Position numbers and translations under genes: made by a program | Shown: positions 1 through 8,162 of the stretch, one piece after another | Position numbering within the stretch: position 1 is the stretch's first letter | How the letters are laid out: the number at the start of each line of letters is the position of its first letter | Origin: Pseudomonas sp. R84 | GTDB taxonomy: Bacteria > Pseudomonadota > Gammaproteobacteria > Pseudomonadales > Pseudomonadaceae | Direction of reading: 5' to 3' | Assembly: GCF_009834515.1 (NCBI RefSeq) | Contig: NZ_CP019426.1 | Coordinates: 1,043,501-1,107,500, forward strand | Length of the DNA stretch: 64,000 nt | Notes under the pieces: generated by a model | The model's database searches: none | What the model saw: the letters and a program-made list of their open reading frames with translations, nothing else | What the model was told of the DNA's origin: nothing

Positions 1-969
1 TTACGCCACCTCCTGGTTCAGCGGGTAGAAGCAGCGGGCGAGGCTGTGGGCTTTCGGATCAAGGCCTGGACGCTGCGCGCGGCAGCTGTCCTGCACGTAC
101 GGGCAGCGCGGCGACAGCAGGCAACCCTGCGGACGGTCGTAACGACCCGGGACGATGCCCGGCAGGGTGGCCAGACGTGTAGCGCCGAGGCTGTGCTCGG
201 GGATCGCCTTGAGCAGTGCTTCGCTGTACGGGTGCGCCGGGATGTCGAACAGTTGCGGCACCTGACCGACTTCAACGGCTTGCCCTGCGTACATCACACA
301 GACGCGCTGGGCAGTTTCAGCCACGACCGCGAGGTCGTGAGTGATGAGCACCAGGCCCATGTTCTGTTCTTTCTGCAACGCCAGCAGCAAATCCATGATC
401 TGTGCCTGAATCGTCACGTCGAGGGCAGTGGTCGGTTCGTCGGCGATCAGCAGTTTCGGCTCGCCGGCAATCGCCATGGCGATCGCAACACGCTGGCTCA
501 TACCGCCGGACAGTTGGTGCGGGTAGGCGTCCATACGGCTGGCGGCGCCCGGGATTTCAACTTTTTCCAGCAGCTCGATCGCACGTTTGCGCGCTTGCTT
601 GCCGGACATTTTCAGGTGCAGACGCAGTACTTCTTCGATCTGGAAACCGACGGTGTAGCTCGGGTTCAGTGCGGTCATCGGGTCCTGAAAGACCATCGAC
701 AGGTCTTTGCCGACGATCTGCCGACGTTGACGGTTGCTCAGCTTGAGCATGTCTTTGCCGTCGAAGCTGAGCGAGTCAGCGGTGACGATGCCGGGATGCT
801 CGATCAGGCCCATCAGCGCCATCATGGTCACGGATTTACCCGAACCCGACTCGCCAACGATGGCCAGCACTTCGCCCTTGTCGACTTTGAGGTCGAGGCC
901 GTCGACCACCGGCGTCGCGGTCTTGTCGCCGAAGCGAACGTTGAGATTCTTGATTTCTAGCAGTGACAT
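1..969 (-). CDS. dppD: Dipeptide ABC transporter ATP-binding protein DppD
   Basis: This is the first of the two ATPases that power dipeptide import through DppBC at the inner membrane. The 322-residue product has Walker A GESGSGKS at residues 39-46, the ABC signature LSGGMSQR, and Walker [15 protein letters not shown]-terminal oligopeptide-transporter extension holds several cysteines ([15 protein letters not shown]), which in DppD/OppD relatives can bind an iron-sulfur cluster. The start was chosen at the ATG preceded by AGGAGATTCCC; a longer frame runs 15 codons upstream into the dppC end without a better ribosome site. It lies 10 nt downstream of dppC. The partner ATPase dppF is expected just beyond the left edge. 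The identity is secure from sequence and context. Confidence 0.95.
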   Translation of the reverse strand: MSLLEIKNLNVRFGDKTATPVVDGLDLKVDKGEVLAIVGESGSGKSVTMMALMGLIEHPGIVTADSLSFDGKDMLKLSNRQRRQIVGKDLSMVFQDPMTALNPSYTVGFQIEEVLRLHLKMSGKQARKRAIELLEKVEIPGAASRMDAYPHQLSGGMSQRVAIAMAIAGEPKLLIADEPTTALDVTIQAQIMDLLLALQKEQNMGLVLITHDLAVVAETAQRVCVMYAGQAVEVGQVPQLFDIPAHPYSEALLKAIPEHSLGATRLATLPGIVPGRYDRPQGCLLSPRCPYVQDSCRAQRPGLDPKAHSLARCFYPLNQEVA

Positions 970-979
970 GGGAATCTCC

Positions 980-1906
980 TCAGGCGGCGTTCTTGAGTTT
1001 CGGGTCCAGCGCATCGCGCAGACCGTCGCCCATCAAGTTGATTGCCAGCACGCTGAGCAAAATGGTCAAACCAGGCAGACTGACTACCCACCAGGCGCGT
1101 TCGATGTAGTCGCGGGCCGAGGCCAGCATGGTGCCCCACTCAGGGGTTGGCGGTTGTACGCCTAGGCCGAGGAAGCCCAGTGCGGCGGCGTCGAGAATTG
1201 CCGACGAGAAGCTCAGAGTCGCCTGCACGATCAGCGGCGCCATGCAGTTCGGCAGCACGGTGATGAACATCAAGCGTGGCAGACCGGCACCGGCCAGGCG
1301 CGCGGCGGTCACGTAGTCGCGGTTCAGTTCGCCCATCACGGCGGCTCGGGTCAGACGCACGTAGGACGGCAAAGACACCACAGCAATGGCGATCACGGTG
1401 TTGATCAGGCCAGGGCCGAGGATGGCGACAATCGCCACAGCCAGCAGCAGCGATGGCAGGGCCAGCATGATGTCCATCAGACGCATGATGGTCGGGCCGA
1501 TCATCTTCGGGAAGAACCCGGCGAACAGACCGAGGAGGATCCCCGGAATCAGCGACATGACGACCGACGACAAGCCAATCAGCAGCGACAGGCGCGAGCC
1601 CTGGATCAGACGCGACAGCAGGTCACGACCCAGTTCATCGGTGCCGAGCAGGAATTGCATCTGCCCGCCTTCCAGCCACGCCGGCGGCGTCAGCAGGAAG
1701 TCGCGGTATTGCTCGCTCGGGTTGTGCGGGGCGACCCACGGCGCGAAGAGTGCGCAGAAAATCACCAGCGACATGAACAGCAAGCCGGCAACCGCGCCTT
1801 TGTTCTTGGAGAAGGCTTGCCAGAATTCTTTGTACGGCGACGGGTACAGCAGGCTTTGATCCGCGTTTGCGGCGGATGTGGCTACTGAGGATGTTGGAGT
1901 GCTCAT
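980..1906 (-). CDS. dppC: Dipeptide ABC transporter permease DppC
   Basis: This inner-membrane permease pairs with DppB to form the dipeptide channel. The 308-residue product has a hydrophilic N-terminal stretch, then the six-helix BPD_transp_1 core with the family feature [19 protein letters not shown] near residue 100 and an EAA-like loop near [18 protein letters not shown]. The start is the ATG at MSTPTSS, 14 codons inside the longest open frame, because a GAGG sits about 10 nt upstream and the longer version would overlap dppB. The gaps to dppB and dppD are each 10 nt, so the three genes are cotranscribed. Confidence 0.94.
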   Translation of the reverse strand: MSTPTSSVATSAANADQSLLYPSPYKEFWQAFSKNKGAVAGLLFMSLVIFCALFAPWVAPHNPSEQYRDFLLTPPAWLEGGQMQFLLGTDELGRDLLSRLIQGSRLSLLIGLSSVVMSLIPGILLGLFAGFFPKMIGPTIMRLMDIMLALPSLLLAVAIVAILGPGLINTVIAIAVVSLPSYVRLTRAAVMGELNRDYVTAARLAGAGLPRLMFITVLPNCMAPLIVQATLSFSSAILDAAALGFLGLGVQPPTPEWGTMLASARDYIERAWWVVSLPGLTILLSVLAINLMGDGLRDALDPKLKNAA

Positions 1907-1916
1907 GGTATGGACC

Positions 1917-2927
1917 TCAGCGCTGATGACGGATGCGTGGGTTGGCAAAGCCGTAGAGGATGTCCACTACGAAGTTGACCAGAATCACCAGGCAGGCGAT
2001 TAACAGGATGCCGTTTTGCACAACCGGGTAGTCCCGGGCGCCGATGGCTTCGATCAGCCATTTACCGATGCCGGGCCAGGAGAAGATGGTTTCAGTCAGT
2101 ACGGCACCGGCCAGCAGGGTGCCGACTTGCAGGCCGACCACGGTCAGTACCGGAATCAGTGCGTTACGCAGACCGTGGACGAACACCACGCGCGATGGCG
2201 ACAGGCCTTTGGCCTTGGCGGTGCGGATGTAGTCTTCGCGCAGTACTTCGAGCATCGACGAACGGGTCATCCGCGCGATCACCGCCAGCGGAATGGTGCC
2301 GAGGACGATGGCCGGCAGGATCAGGTGATGCAGGGCATCGAAGAACGCCCCGACGTCATCGGCCAGCAGCGTATCGATCAGCATGAAACCGGTGCGCGGC
2401 TCGATGTCGTAGAGCAGGTCGATCCGCCCGGAAACCGGCGTCCAGCCGAGGCTCACCGAGAAGAACATGATCAGGATCAGACCCCACCAGAAGATCGGCA
2501 TCGAATAACCCGCGAGGGAGATGCCCATCACCCCGTGGTCGAACAATGATCCTCGCTTGAGTGCCGCGATCACCCCGGCCAAGAGGCCCAGAATGCCGGC
2601 GAACAGCAGGGCGGCCATGGACAGTTCCAGGGTCGCCGGGAAGAGGGAGGTGAACTCGGTCCATACGCTCTCACGGGTACGCAGGGATTCGCCGAGATCG
2701 CCTTGAGCCAGTTTGCCGATGTAGTCCAGATACTGGGCATACAGCGGCTTGTTCAGACCTAGGCGTTCCATTGCCTGAGCGTGCATTTCGGGGTCGACCC
2801 GACGTTCGCCCATCATCACTTCCACGGGGTCGCCCGGAATCATGCGAATCAACGCGAAAGTCAGCAAGGTGATGCCGAAAAACGTGGGGATCAACAACCC
2901 CAGTCGGCGGGCAATAAAACTAAACAT
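1917..2927 (-). CDS. dppB: Dipeptide ABC transporter permease DppB
   Basis: This is the first permease subunit of the dipeptide importer. The 336-residue product starts MFSFIARRLGLLIPTFFGI, the usual N-terminal helix of DppB/OppB, followed by the periplasmic segment with RMIPGDPVEVMMGER and five further helices. The cytoplasmic coupling loop contains EDYIRTAKAKGLSPSRVV, which contacts the ATPase in this family. It stands 73 nt after the binding-protein gene at 3001-4596; the gap contains a strong hairpin at 2961-2990. The length is normal for the family. Confidence 0.95.
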   Translation of the reverse strand: MFSFIARRLGLLIPTFFGITLLTFALIRMIPGDPVEVMMGERRVDPEMHAQAMERLGLNKPLYAQYLDYIGKLAQGDLGESLRTRESVWTEFTSLFPATLELSMAALLFAGILGLLAGVIAALKRGSLFDHGVMGISLAGYSMPIFWWGLILIMFFSVSLGWTPVSGRIDLLYDIEPRTGFMLIDTLLADDVGAFFDALHHLILPAIVLGTIPLAVIARMTRSSMLEVLREDYIRTAKAKGLSPSRVVFVHGLRNALIPVLTVVGLQVGTLLAGAVLTETIFSWPGIGKWLIEAIGARDYPVVQNGILLIACLVILVNFVVDILYGFANPRIRHQR

Positions 2928-2960
2928 CGTGTGTGGTACCTCATCAGCCGGTTAGGCGTG

Positions 2961-2990
2961 CCCGGCGTCCCTGGGGTCAGGGACGCCGGG
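2961..2990 (-). terminator. Hairpin between dppA-type gene and dppB
   Basis: A perfect 12-bp stem (CCCGGCGTCCCT / AGGGACGCCGGG, loop 2973-2978) follows the stop of the binding-protein gene. On the transcribed minus strand it is not followed by a T run, so it looks more like an mRNA 3'-end stabiliser or attenuator than a full terminator. Binding proteins are commonly made in excess over permeases by such elements; that role here is inference. Confidence 0.6.
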
Positions 2991-3000
2991 AGTTTCTTAT

Positions 3001-4596
3001 CTACTTCACCTGGGTGGTGGCGAAGTTATTAGTGGTGAGAGGGCTGATGTGATAGCCCTCTACGTTGTTACGCATTGCGGTAAACATCCGGGTGTGGGCC
3101 ATGCTGATCCACGGTTGATCCTGATTAAACAGGACCTGAGCCTGCTCATAGAGTTTCGCGCGTTCGGCCGGATCTACTTTAGCCCGTGCTTCGTCGAGCA
3201 GTGCCTGGAATTTCTCGTTGCACCAGCGTGCGTAGTTTTCGCCGTTCTTGGCAGCTTCGCAACTGAGCATAGGCGTCAGGAAGTTATCCGGGTCGCCGTT
3301 GTCGCCCGCCCATCCGGCCGAGACCATGTCGTGCTCGCCGGCCTTGGCGCGTTTTAGCATTTCGCCCCATTCCATCACGCGGATGTCGATCTTGATCCCG
3401 ACTTTCGCCAGGTCAGCCTGCATCATTTGCGCGCCGAGCATCGGGTTGGGGTTGGTCGGGCCGCCGCCGTTGCGGGTAAACAGGGTAAACACGGTGCCGT
3501 CCGGAACCCCGGCTTCCTTGAGCAGGGCGCGAGCCTTGTCGAGGTCACGTGGAGGGTTCTTCAGGTCGTGGTTGTAGCCCAGCAGCGTGTCCGGGTACGG
3601 GTTGACCGCAACGGTCGCATTGCCCGGGCCAAACAGCGCGTTGACGTAAGCCGCTTTGTCGAAGGCGATATCGATCGCCTTACGCACGCGCACGTCGCTC
3701 ATGTATTTGTGCTGAGTGTTCATGGCGATGTACGAGACGGTCATCGCGTTCAGCTCTTCGACCTTGAGCTTGTCGTCTTTCTTGATGCTCGGGATGTCGT
3801 CCGGTTTCGGATACAGCGCGATCTGGCACTCGTTGGCCTTGAGCTTCTGCAGGCGCACGTTGTTGTCGGTGGCGATCGCCAGGATCAGCGCATCGGCCGG
3901 CGGCTTGCCACGGAAATATTCCGGGTTGGCCTTGAAGCGTACCTGGGCGTCTTTGGCATAGCGCTGGAAGATGAACGGGCCGGTGCCGACCGGTTTGTTG
4001 TTCAGGTCGCCGGTCTTGTTGGCCTTGAGCAACTGATCAGCGTATTCGGCGGAGTAGATGGCGGTGAACGGCATCGCGACGTCGGCCAGGAATGGCGCTT
4101 CGCGGCGGGTCAGGGTGAACTTGACCGTGTGGTCGTCGATTTTTTCGACGCTTTTGAGCAGTTCTTTGAAGCCCATGCTTTCAAAGTACGGGAAGCCCAC
4201 GCTCGACAGCTTGTGCCACGGGTGATTCGGGTCCAGCTGACGCTGGAAGCTCCAGACCACGTCGTCGGCGTTCATGTCGCGGGTCGGCTTGAAGTATTCG
4301 GTGGTGTGAAACTTGACACCTTGGCGCAGGTGGAACGTGTAGGTCAGGCCGTCTTCACTGATTTCCCAGGTGTCTGCCAGGGCCGGAACGATTTCCGTGG
4401 TGCCGGGCTTGAAGTCCACCAGGCGGTTGAAGATGGTTTCGGCCACAGCGTCCGCCGTGACTGCAGTTGTGTACTGGACCATATCGAAGCCTTCCGGACT
4501 GGCTTCGGTGCAGACCACCAAGGGTTTGGCCGAGACGCCGATGGCGGCGCTCAACAACGCAGCCGCGATGGCCGCACGTAGGGGAAGCATTTTCAT
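3001..4596 (-). CDS. dppA: Periplasmic dipeptide-binding protein (dppB-proximal copy)
   Basis: This is a solute-binding protein of family SBP_bac_5 that delivers di- or tripeptides to DppBC. The 531-residue precursor has a signal peptide (MKMLPLRAAIAAALLSAAIG, cleavage near VSA-K) and the DppA-like start LVVCTEASPEGFDMVQYT. The mid-region has FHLRQGVKFHTT and the C-terminal part WAGDNGDPDNFLTPMLSCEA, both shared with the three paralogues further upstream. The start was placed at the ATG following GAGGG rather than ten codons earlier. By position it corresponds to dppA4 of P. aeruginosa. It diverges most from the other three copies, for example in VVCTE versus VFCSE/VYCSE, which suggests a distinct peptide preference. 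Confidence 0.92.
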   Translation of the reverse strand: MKMLPLRAAIAAALLSAAIGVSAKPLVVCTEASPEGFDMVQYTTAVTADAVAETIFNRLVDFKPGTTEIVPALADTWEISEDGLTYTFHLRQGVKFHTTEYFKPTRDMNADDVVWSFQRQLDPNHPWHKLSSVGFPYFESMGFKELLKSVEKIDDHTVKFTLTRREAPFLADVAMPFTAIYSAEYADQLLKANKTGDLNNKPVGTGPFIFQRYAKDAQVRFKANPEYFRGKPPADALILAIATDNNVRLQKLKANECQIALYPKPDDIPSIKKDDKLKVEELNAMTVSYIAMNTQHKYMSDVRVRKAIDIAFDKAAYVNALFGPGNATVAVNPYPDTLLGYNHDLKNPPRDLDKARALLKEAGVPDGTVFTLFTRNGGGPTNPNPMLGAQMMQADLAKVGIKIDIRVMEWGEMLKRAKAGEHDMVSAGWAGDNGDPDNFLTPMLSCEAAKNGENYARWCNEKFQALLDEARAKVDPAERAKLYEQAQVLFNQDQPWISMAHTRMFTAMRNNVEGYHISPLTTNNFATTQVK

Positions 4597-4623
4597 CGAT
4601 AACCCTCTGCAATCGGTTGAAGA

Positions 4624-4660
4624 CAAAAACCGAACGGCCGACTCATCATGAGTCAGCCGT
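4624..4660 (-). terminator. Rho-independent terminator after the OprD-type porin gene
   Basis: The stem is ACGGC-c-GACTCA / TGAGTC-a-GCCGT (4634-4645 with 4649-4660) and has a 3-nt loop. On the minus strand it is followed by five T residues (4625-4629). It lies just past the porin stop codon, so the porin transcript can end before the next binding-protein gene. Confidence 0.7.
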
Positions 4661-4673
4661 CGGCTGGCGTTTT

Positions 4674-6089
4674 TTACAGGATGTTGAATGGAATCGTGGT
4701 CACGAGACGGAACTCGTTGATGCTGCCGTCAGCCTGGTTTTCGCTGGCGCGGTGAGCGGTGTAGGTGCCGCGAATCGTGGTGGCTTTGAGTGGCCCGCTC
4801 TGTACGGCATAGGTCGCGCCGACGCCGTATTCATAGTGGTGCTCGCCGTCCATCGCCTGCACGCCATCGTAGCCGCCACCCTTGTAGTGAGTGCCGTCGA
4901 TGCCCCAGCCGCGTGCCTGGTAGATGTTGAACTTCAGGCCCGGTACGCCGTATTCGGCCATGTTGATGCCGTAGGAAATCTGGAAGGATTTCTCGTTCGG
5001 GCCGTTGAAGTCCGAGAGCAGGGAGTTGGCCAGGTAGATACCGTTGGTTTCGTGCAGGTAGTCGAAGTACTCGTTACCGTTCACTTCCTGATACGAGAAG
5101 GTCAGGGTGTGCGCCAGGTGAGTCAGGCCGAACGACAGAGAGTAGGTGTCGTTGTCGATGTCGCCCAGCAGCTTTTTGCCTTCGTCGACAGTCTTGTAGT
5201 AGTTCAGGCCGGTGGTCAGGCTCAGTACGGAGCTGTCACCCAGTACGTGGGTAGCGCCGAAGTAGTACTGGTTCCACAGGTCTTCAGCCTGAGTGCCCCA
5301 CAGGCTGGTGGTCAGACTGGCGAACGGCTGGTACGAGATACCGGCGGTGTTCACGTGGTCGGCTTCAGCGTCGATGCTGCCGTATTCGGAGCGGAACTTG
5401 CTGAGGCTTTCTTCGGTACGTGGCGAAACGCGGTCGAAGGTGGCCAGGTCGAAGGACAGGTTGTTCAGTTCTTCGCTGTGGATCGCGATACCTTCGAAGC
5501 TCGATGGCAGCGGACGGTTGCCGATCACATCGACCTGCGGGCTGCTGAAGTTCATGCGGCCGGCGGTCAGAGTGGTGTTGGATATGCGCGCCTTGACGTT
5601 GGCCAGGCCCAGTTTGCTCCATTGACCGACGGCGTCACCGCCTTCACGGGTCAGGGTACGGTTGTTGCCCGCGCCTGGACGGGTGCCCGGTGCGCCGCCG
5701 TTGTTGGAAGCGAGGTTCTCGCGATCACGCTCCAGCGCAATGGCGTTGTACGCAGCCACTTCGGTGCTGAAACCGACAGTACCTTCGGTGAAGCCCGAGT
5801 TGTACTTGATGATCGTGCCTTGCACCCAGTTGATACGGCGGTCGGTTTCGGTCGATTGGCCGTTCTTGCGATAGGCGAACTTGCCGCCGCGCTTGAGTTG
5901 CTCGTTGGCGTACCAGTTACGGGTCGAACCGCTGATCGATTGACCTTCGAGGAAGCCAGTGGCTTCGGCCTGGGCACTTTTCTCGTTGACGGACACCGGA
6001 GTGAACGCCTGGCTTTGGGTTTCCGCATAAGCCGTGGCGGTGATGCTGCTGATGGCCAAGGCCAGTATCGCGGTGCTGCTCAGTTTCAT
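4674..6089 (-). CDS. opdP: OprD-family outer-membrane porin, probable dipeptide porin OpdP
   Basis: This is a substrate-specific outer-membrane channel that probably admits peptides to the periplasm for the neighbouring binding proteins. The 471-residue precursor has a signal peptide of about 22 residues (MKLSSTAILALAISSITATA-YA) and the OprD N-terminus with GFLEGQSISGSTRNWYANEQ near residue 48. Alternating beta strands follow and the protein ends in TIPFNIL. The family is typically 420-480 residues with an 18-strand barrel. Its position between two dppA-type genes matches opdP/opdD (PA4501) of P. aeruginosa, described as a glycine-glutamate dipeptide porin. The family call is certain; the peptide specificity is inferred from synteny. 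The start ATG follows AAAGGAGC. A terminator lies downstream and a PurR-like palindrome upstream. Confidence 0.88.
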   Translation of the reverse strand: MKLSSTAILALAISSITATAYAETQSQAFTPVSVNEKSAQAEATGFLEGQSISGSTRNWYANEQLKRGGKFAYRKNGQSTETDRRINWVQGTIIKYNSGFTEGTVGFSTEVAAYNAIALERDRENLASNNGGAPGTRPGAGNNRTLTREGGDAVGQWSKLGLANVKARISNTTLTAGRMNFSSPQVDVIGNRPLPSSFEGIAIHSEELNNLSFDLATFDRVSPRTEESLSKFRSEYGSIDAEADHVNTAGISYQPFASLTTSLWGTQAEDLWNQYYFGATHVLGDSSVLSLTTGLNYYKTVDEGKKLLGDIDNDTYSLSFGLTHLAHTLTFSYQEVNGNEYFDYLHETNGIYLANSLLSDFNGPNEKSFQISYGINMAEYGVPGLKFNIYQARGWGIDGTHYKGGGYDGVQAMDGEHHYEYGVGATYAVQSGPLKATTIRGTYTAHRASENQADGSINEFRLVTTIPFNIL

Positions 6090-6166
6090 GGGTGAAGCTC
6101 CTTTACTTTCTTTTTATGCCGGCTTTTTTTGGTATGCCGGTTATTGGTTTAGAACTCATTCACACA

Positions 6167-6184
6167 TCGCAAACGTTTGCAAAA
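6167..6184. promoter_or_regulatory. Palindromic operator-like site upstream of the porin gene
   Basis: The perfect 12-nt palindrome GCAAACGTTTGC (6169-6180) lies about 80 nt upstream of the porin start, flanked as TCGCAAACGTTTGCAAAA. This is the shape recognised by LacI/PurR-family repressors (PurR-type consensus ACGCAAACGTTTGCGT). The regulator is not in the window, so assignment to any one protein is inference. Confidence 0.5.
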
Positions 6185-6264
6185 GGCCGGATTGGCGAAT
6201 TTCGGCAAAGCGCTTGCGTGAGGGGCTAGACAGCGCCCCCCAGCGTTGCGGCTATTCGTCTGGT

Positions 6265-7863
6265 TTAATCGATACCGACACCCGAGAACACGTTGCGACC
6301 GAACGGGCTGACTTTGAACCCTTCGATCCTGGCGCTTAACGGTTGGTTGACCGTCGAGTGGGCGACAGGCGTGATCGGCACTTGTTGTTTAAGCAATTGC
6401 TGAGCCTGTTTGTAGAGCACGGTGCGCTGGTCGCGGTCAGTGACGACCTTGGCCTGTTTGATCAGCTTGTCGTAAGCCGGATCGCACCACATGGAGTAGT
6501 TGTTGCCGCCGATGGCATCGCAGCTGTACAGCGTGCCGAGCCAGTTGTCCGGATCGCCGTTGTCACCGGTCCAGCCGATCAGACTGATGTCGTGCTCGCC
6601 GTTCTTGGTGCGCTTGATGTACTCGCCCCATTCGTAGCTGACGATTTTTACTTTCAGACCGATCTTGGCCCAGTCAGCCTGGAGCATTTCGGCCATCAGT
6701 TTGGCGTTGGGGTTGTACGGACGCTGCACCGGCATCGCCCACAGGGTGATTTCGGTGCCTTCTTTGACACCGGCAGCCTTGAGCAGCTCTTTGGCTTTTT
6801 CCGGGTTGTAGGCGGCGTCTTTGATGCTGTCGTCGTAGGACCATTGGGTCGGTGGCATGGCGTTGACGGCCAGTTGACCGGCGCCTTGATAAACAGCGTC
6901 GAGAATCCCTTGTTTATTTACCGCCATGTCCAGCGCCTGACGCACTTCGAGCTGGTCGAAGGGTTTGTGGCGCACGTTATAGGCGATGTAGCCGAGGTTG
7001 AAACCCGGCTTGGAGATCAGTTGCAGTTTCGGGTCGGCCTTCAGCGCTTCAACATCGGCAGGGCGCGGATGCAGGGTGATCTGGCATTCGCCGGCCTTGA
7101 GCTTCTGCACGCGCACCGAGGCGTCGGTGTTGATCGCGAAGATCAGGTTGTCGAGTTTGACCCGGCTCGGATCCCAGTAATGTTTATTACCGGTGTAACG
7201 AATGTTCGAGTCTTTCTGATAACTCTTGAACACGAACGGCCCGGTGCCGATCGGTTTCTGGTTGATGTCGCTCGGCTTGCCTTCGGCCAGCAGTTTGTCG
7301 GCGTATTCGGCGGACAGGATGGCGGCGAAGCTCATGGCGATGTTCTGAATGAACGCGGCGTCGACGCTGTTGAGCGTGAACTCCACGGTCAGCGGCCCGG
7401 TCTTTTCGACCTTGGCGATGTTCTTGTTCAGGCTCATCCCGTTGAAGTACGGGAACTCGGTTGGATAAGCCTTACGGAAGGGCTGCTGTGCATCCAGCAT
7501 GCGATTAAACGTGAACAACACGTCATCGGCGTTAAAGTCGCGGGTCGGTTTGAAGTACGGCGTTGTATGAAACTTCACACCTTCACGTAAGTGAAAGGTG
7601 TATTTCAGGCCATCCTCGGAAATATCCCACGTGGTTGCCAGGCCCGGGACGACATTGGTCGCGCCTTTTTCGAACTCGACCAGACGGTTGTAGATCGGTT
7701 CGGCGGCGTCGTTATCGGTCGCTGTCGTGTACTGCGCGGTATCGAAACCCGCCGGGCTGCCTTCAGAGCAGAACACCAGACTTTTGCTGGCGGCGAAACT
7801 GGTGGACGCGGCGGCCATCAGGCCGGCGCCCAGCAATGCGGAAAAAATCAAGGTATGGCGCAT
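6265..7863 (-). CDS. dppA: Periplasmic dipeptide-binding protein, SBP_bac_5 family
   Basis: This is a paralogue of the other three binding proteins in the cluster and probably widens the peptide range of a single DppBCDF importer. The 532-residue precursor has a signal peptide (MRHTLIFSALLGAGLMAAAS, cleavage near FAA-S) and the mature start SLVFCSEGSPAGFDTAQYT. Conserved blocks are IGTGPFVFKSYQKDSNIRYT, the NAMPPTQWSYD segment and GWTGDNGDPDNWLGTLYSCD. The ATG follows AAAGAGGGAGCGTC, a strong ribosome site. By position it resembles P. aeruginosa dppA3, just upstream of the porin gene. It is closest in sequence to the 8163-9788 copy, which suggests a relatively recent duplication. Confidence 0.92.
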   Translation of the reverse strand: MRHTLIFSALLGAGLMAAASTSFAASKSLVFCSEGSPAGFDTAQYTTATDNDAAEPIYNRLVEFEKGATNVVPGLATTWDISEDGLKYTFHLREGVKFHTTPYFKPTRDFNADDVLFTFNRMLDAQQPFRKAYPTEFPYFNGMSLNKNIAKVEKTGPLTVEFTLNSVDAAFIQNIAMSFAAILSAEYADKLLAEGKPSDINQKPIGTGPFVFKSYQKDSNIRYTGNKHYWDPSRVKLDNLIFAINTDASVRVQKLKAGECQITLHPRPADVEALKADPKLQLISKPGFNLGYIAYNVRHKPFDQLEVRQALDMAVNKQGILDAVYQGAGQLAVNAMPPTQWSYDDSIKDAAYNPEKAKELLKAAGVKEGTEITLWAMPVQRPYNPNAKLMAEMLQADWAKIGLKVKIVSYEWGEYIKRTKNGEHDISLIGWTGDNGDPDNWLGTLYSCDAIGGNNYSMWCDPAYDKLIKQAKVVTDRDQRTVLYKQAQQLLKQQVPITPVAHSTVNQPLSARIEGFKVSPFGRNVFSGVGID

Positions 7864-8127
7864 GACGCTCCCTCTTTTTTAGTGTTGTTCAATGCGCCGC
7901 CGTCCCATCCTGAGACGTTTGGCTGCATCGAGCTCAAACCAGTACGTACGGCAAACCGGTGGCCCACGCAGAAACTGGTCAGTACCCGACGGTAGGGGCC
8001 GCGGTCCTGGCAGTAAATGCGTAAATGCCTTAAAGCTCGTAGGAAAAGGCGACGCGTCCTATACCACTGTGGTAATCCGCAGCGGAATTGGCTGTAGGCA
8101 ATTTCCTAACTTCCCGGCAGGTAAAAC

Positions 8128-8154
8128 AACGGCGACGTCAAAAACGTCGCCGTT
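8128..8154 (-). terminator. Rho-independent terminator after the third binding-protein gene
   Basis: An 11-bp perfect stem (AACGGCGACGT / ACGTCGCCGTT, loop 8139-8143) sits just beyond the stop of the 8163-9788 gene and is followed on the minus strand by GTTTTACC. It would partly separate that gene's transcript from the next binding-protein gene. Confidence 0.7.
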
Positions 8155-8162
8155 GCAGTGCC

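Noticed and set aside
4467..6095. 542-residue plus-strand frame opposite the porin gene
   Set aside because: It is a shadow of the OprD-family gene, whose signal peptide, strands and C-terminus are all intact on the minus strand.
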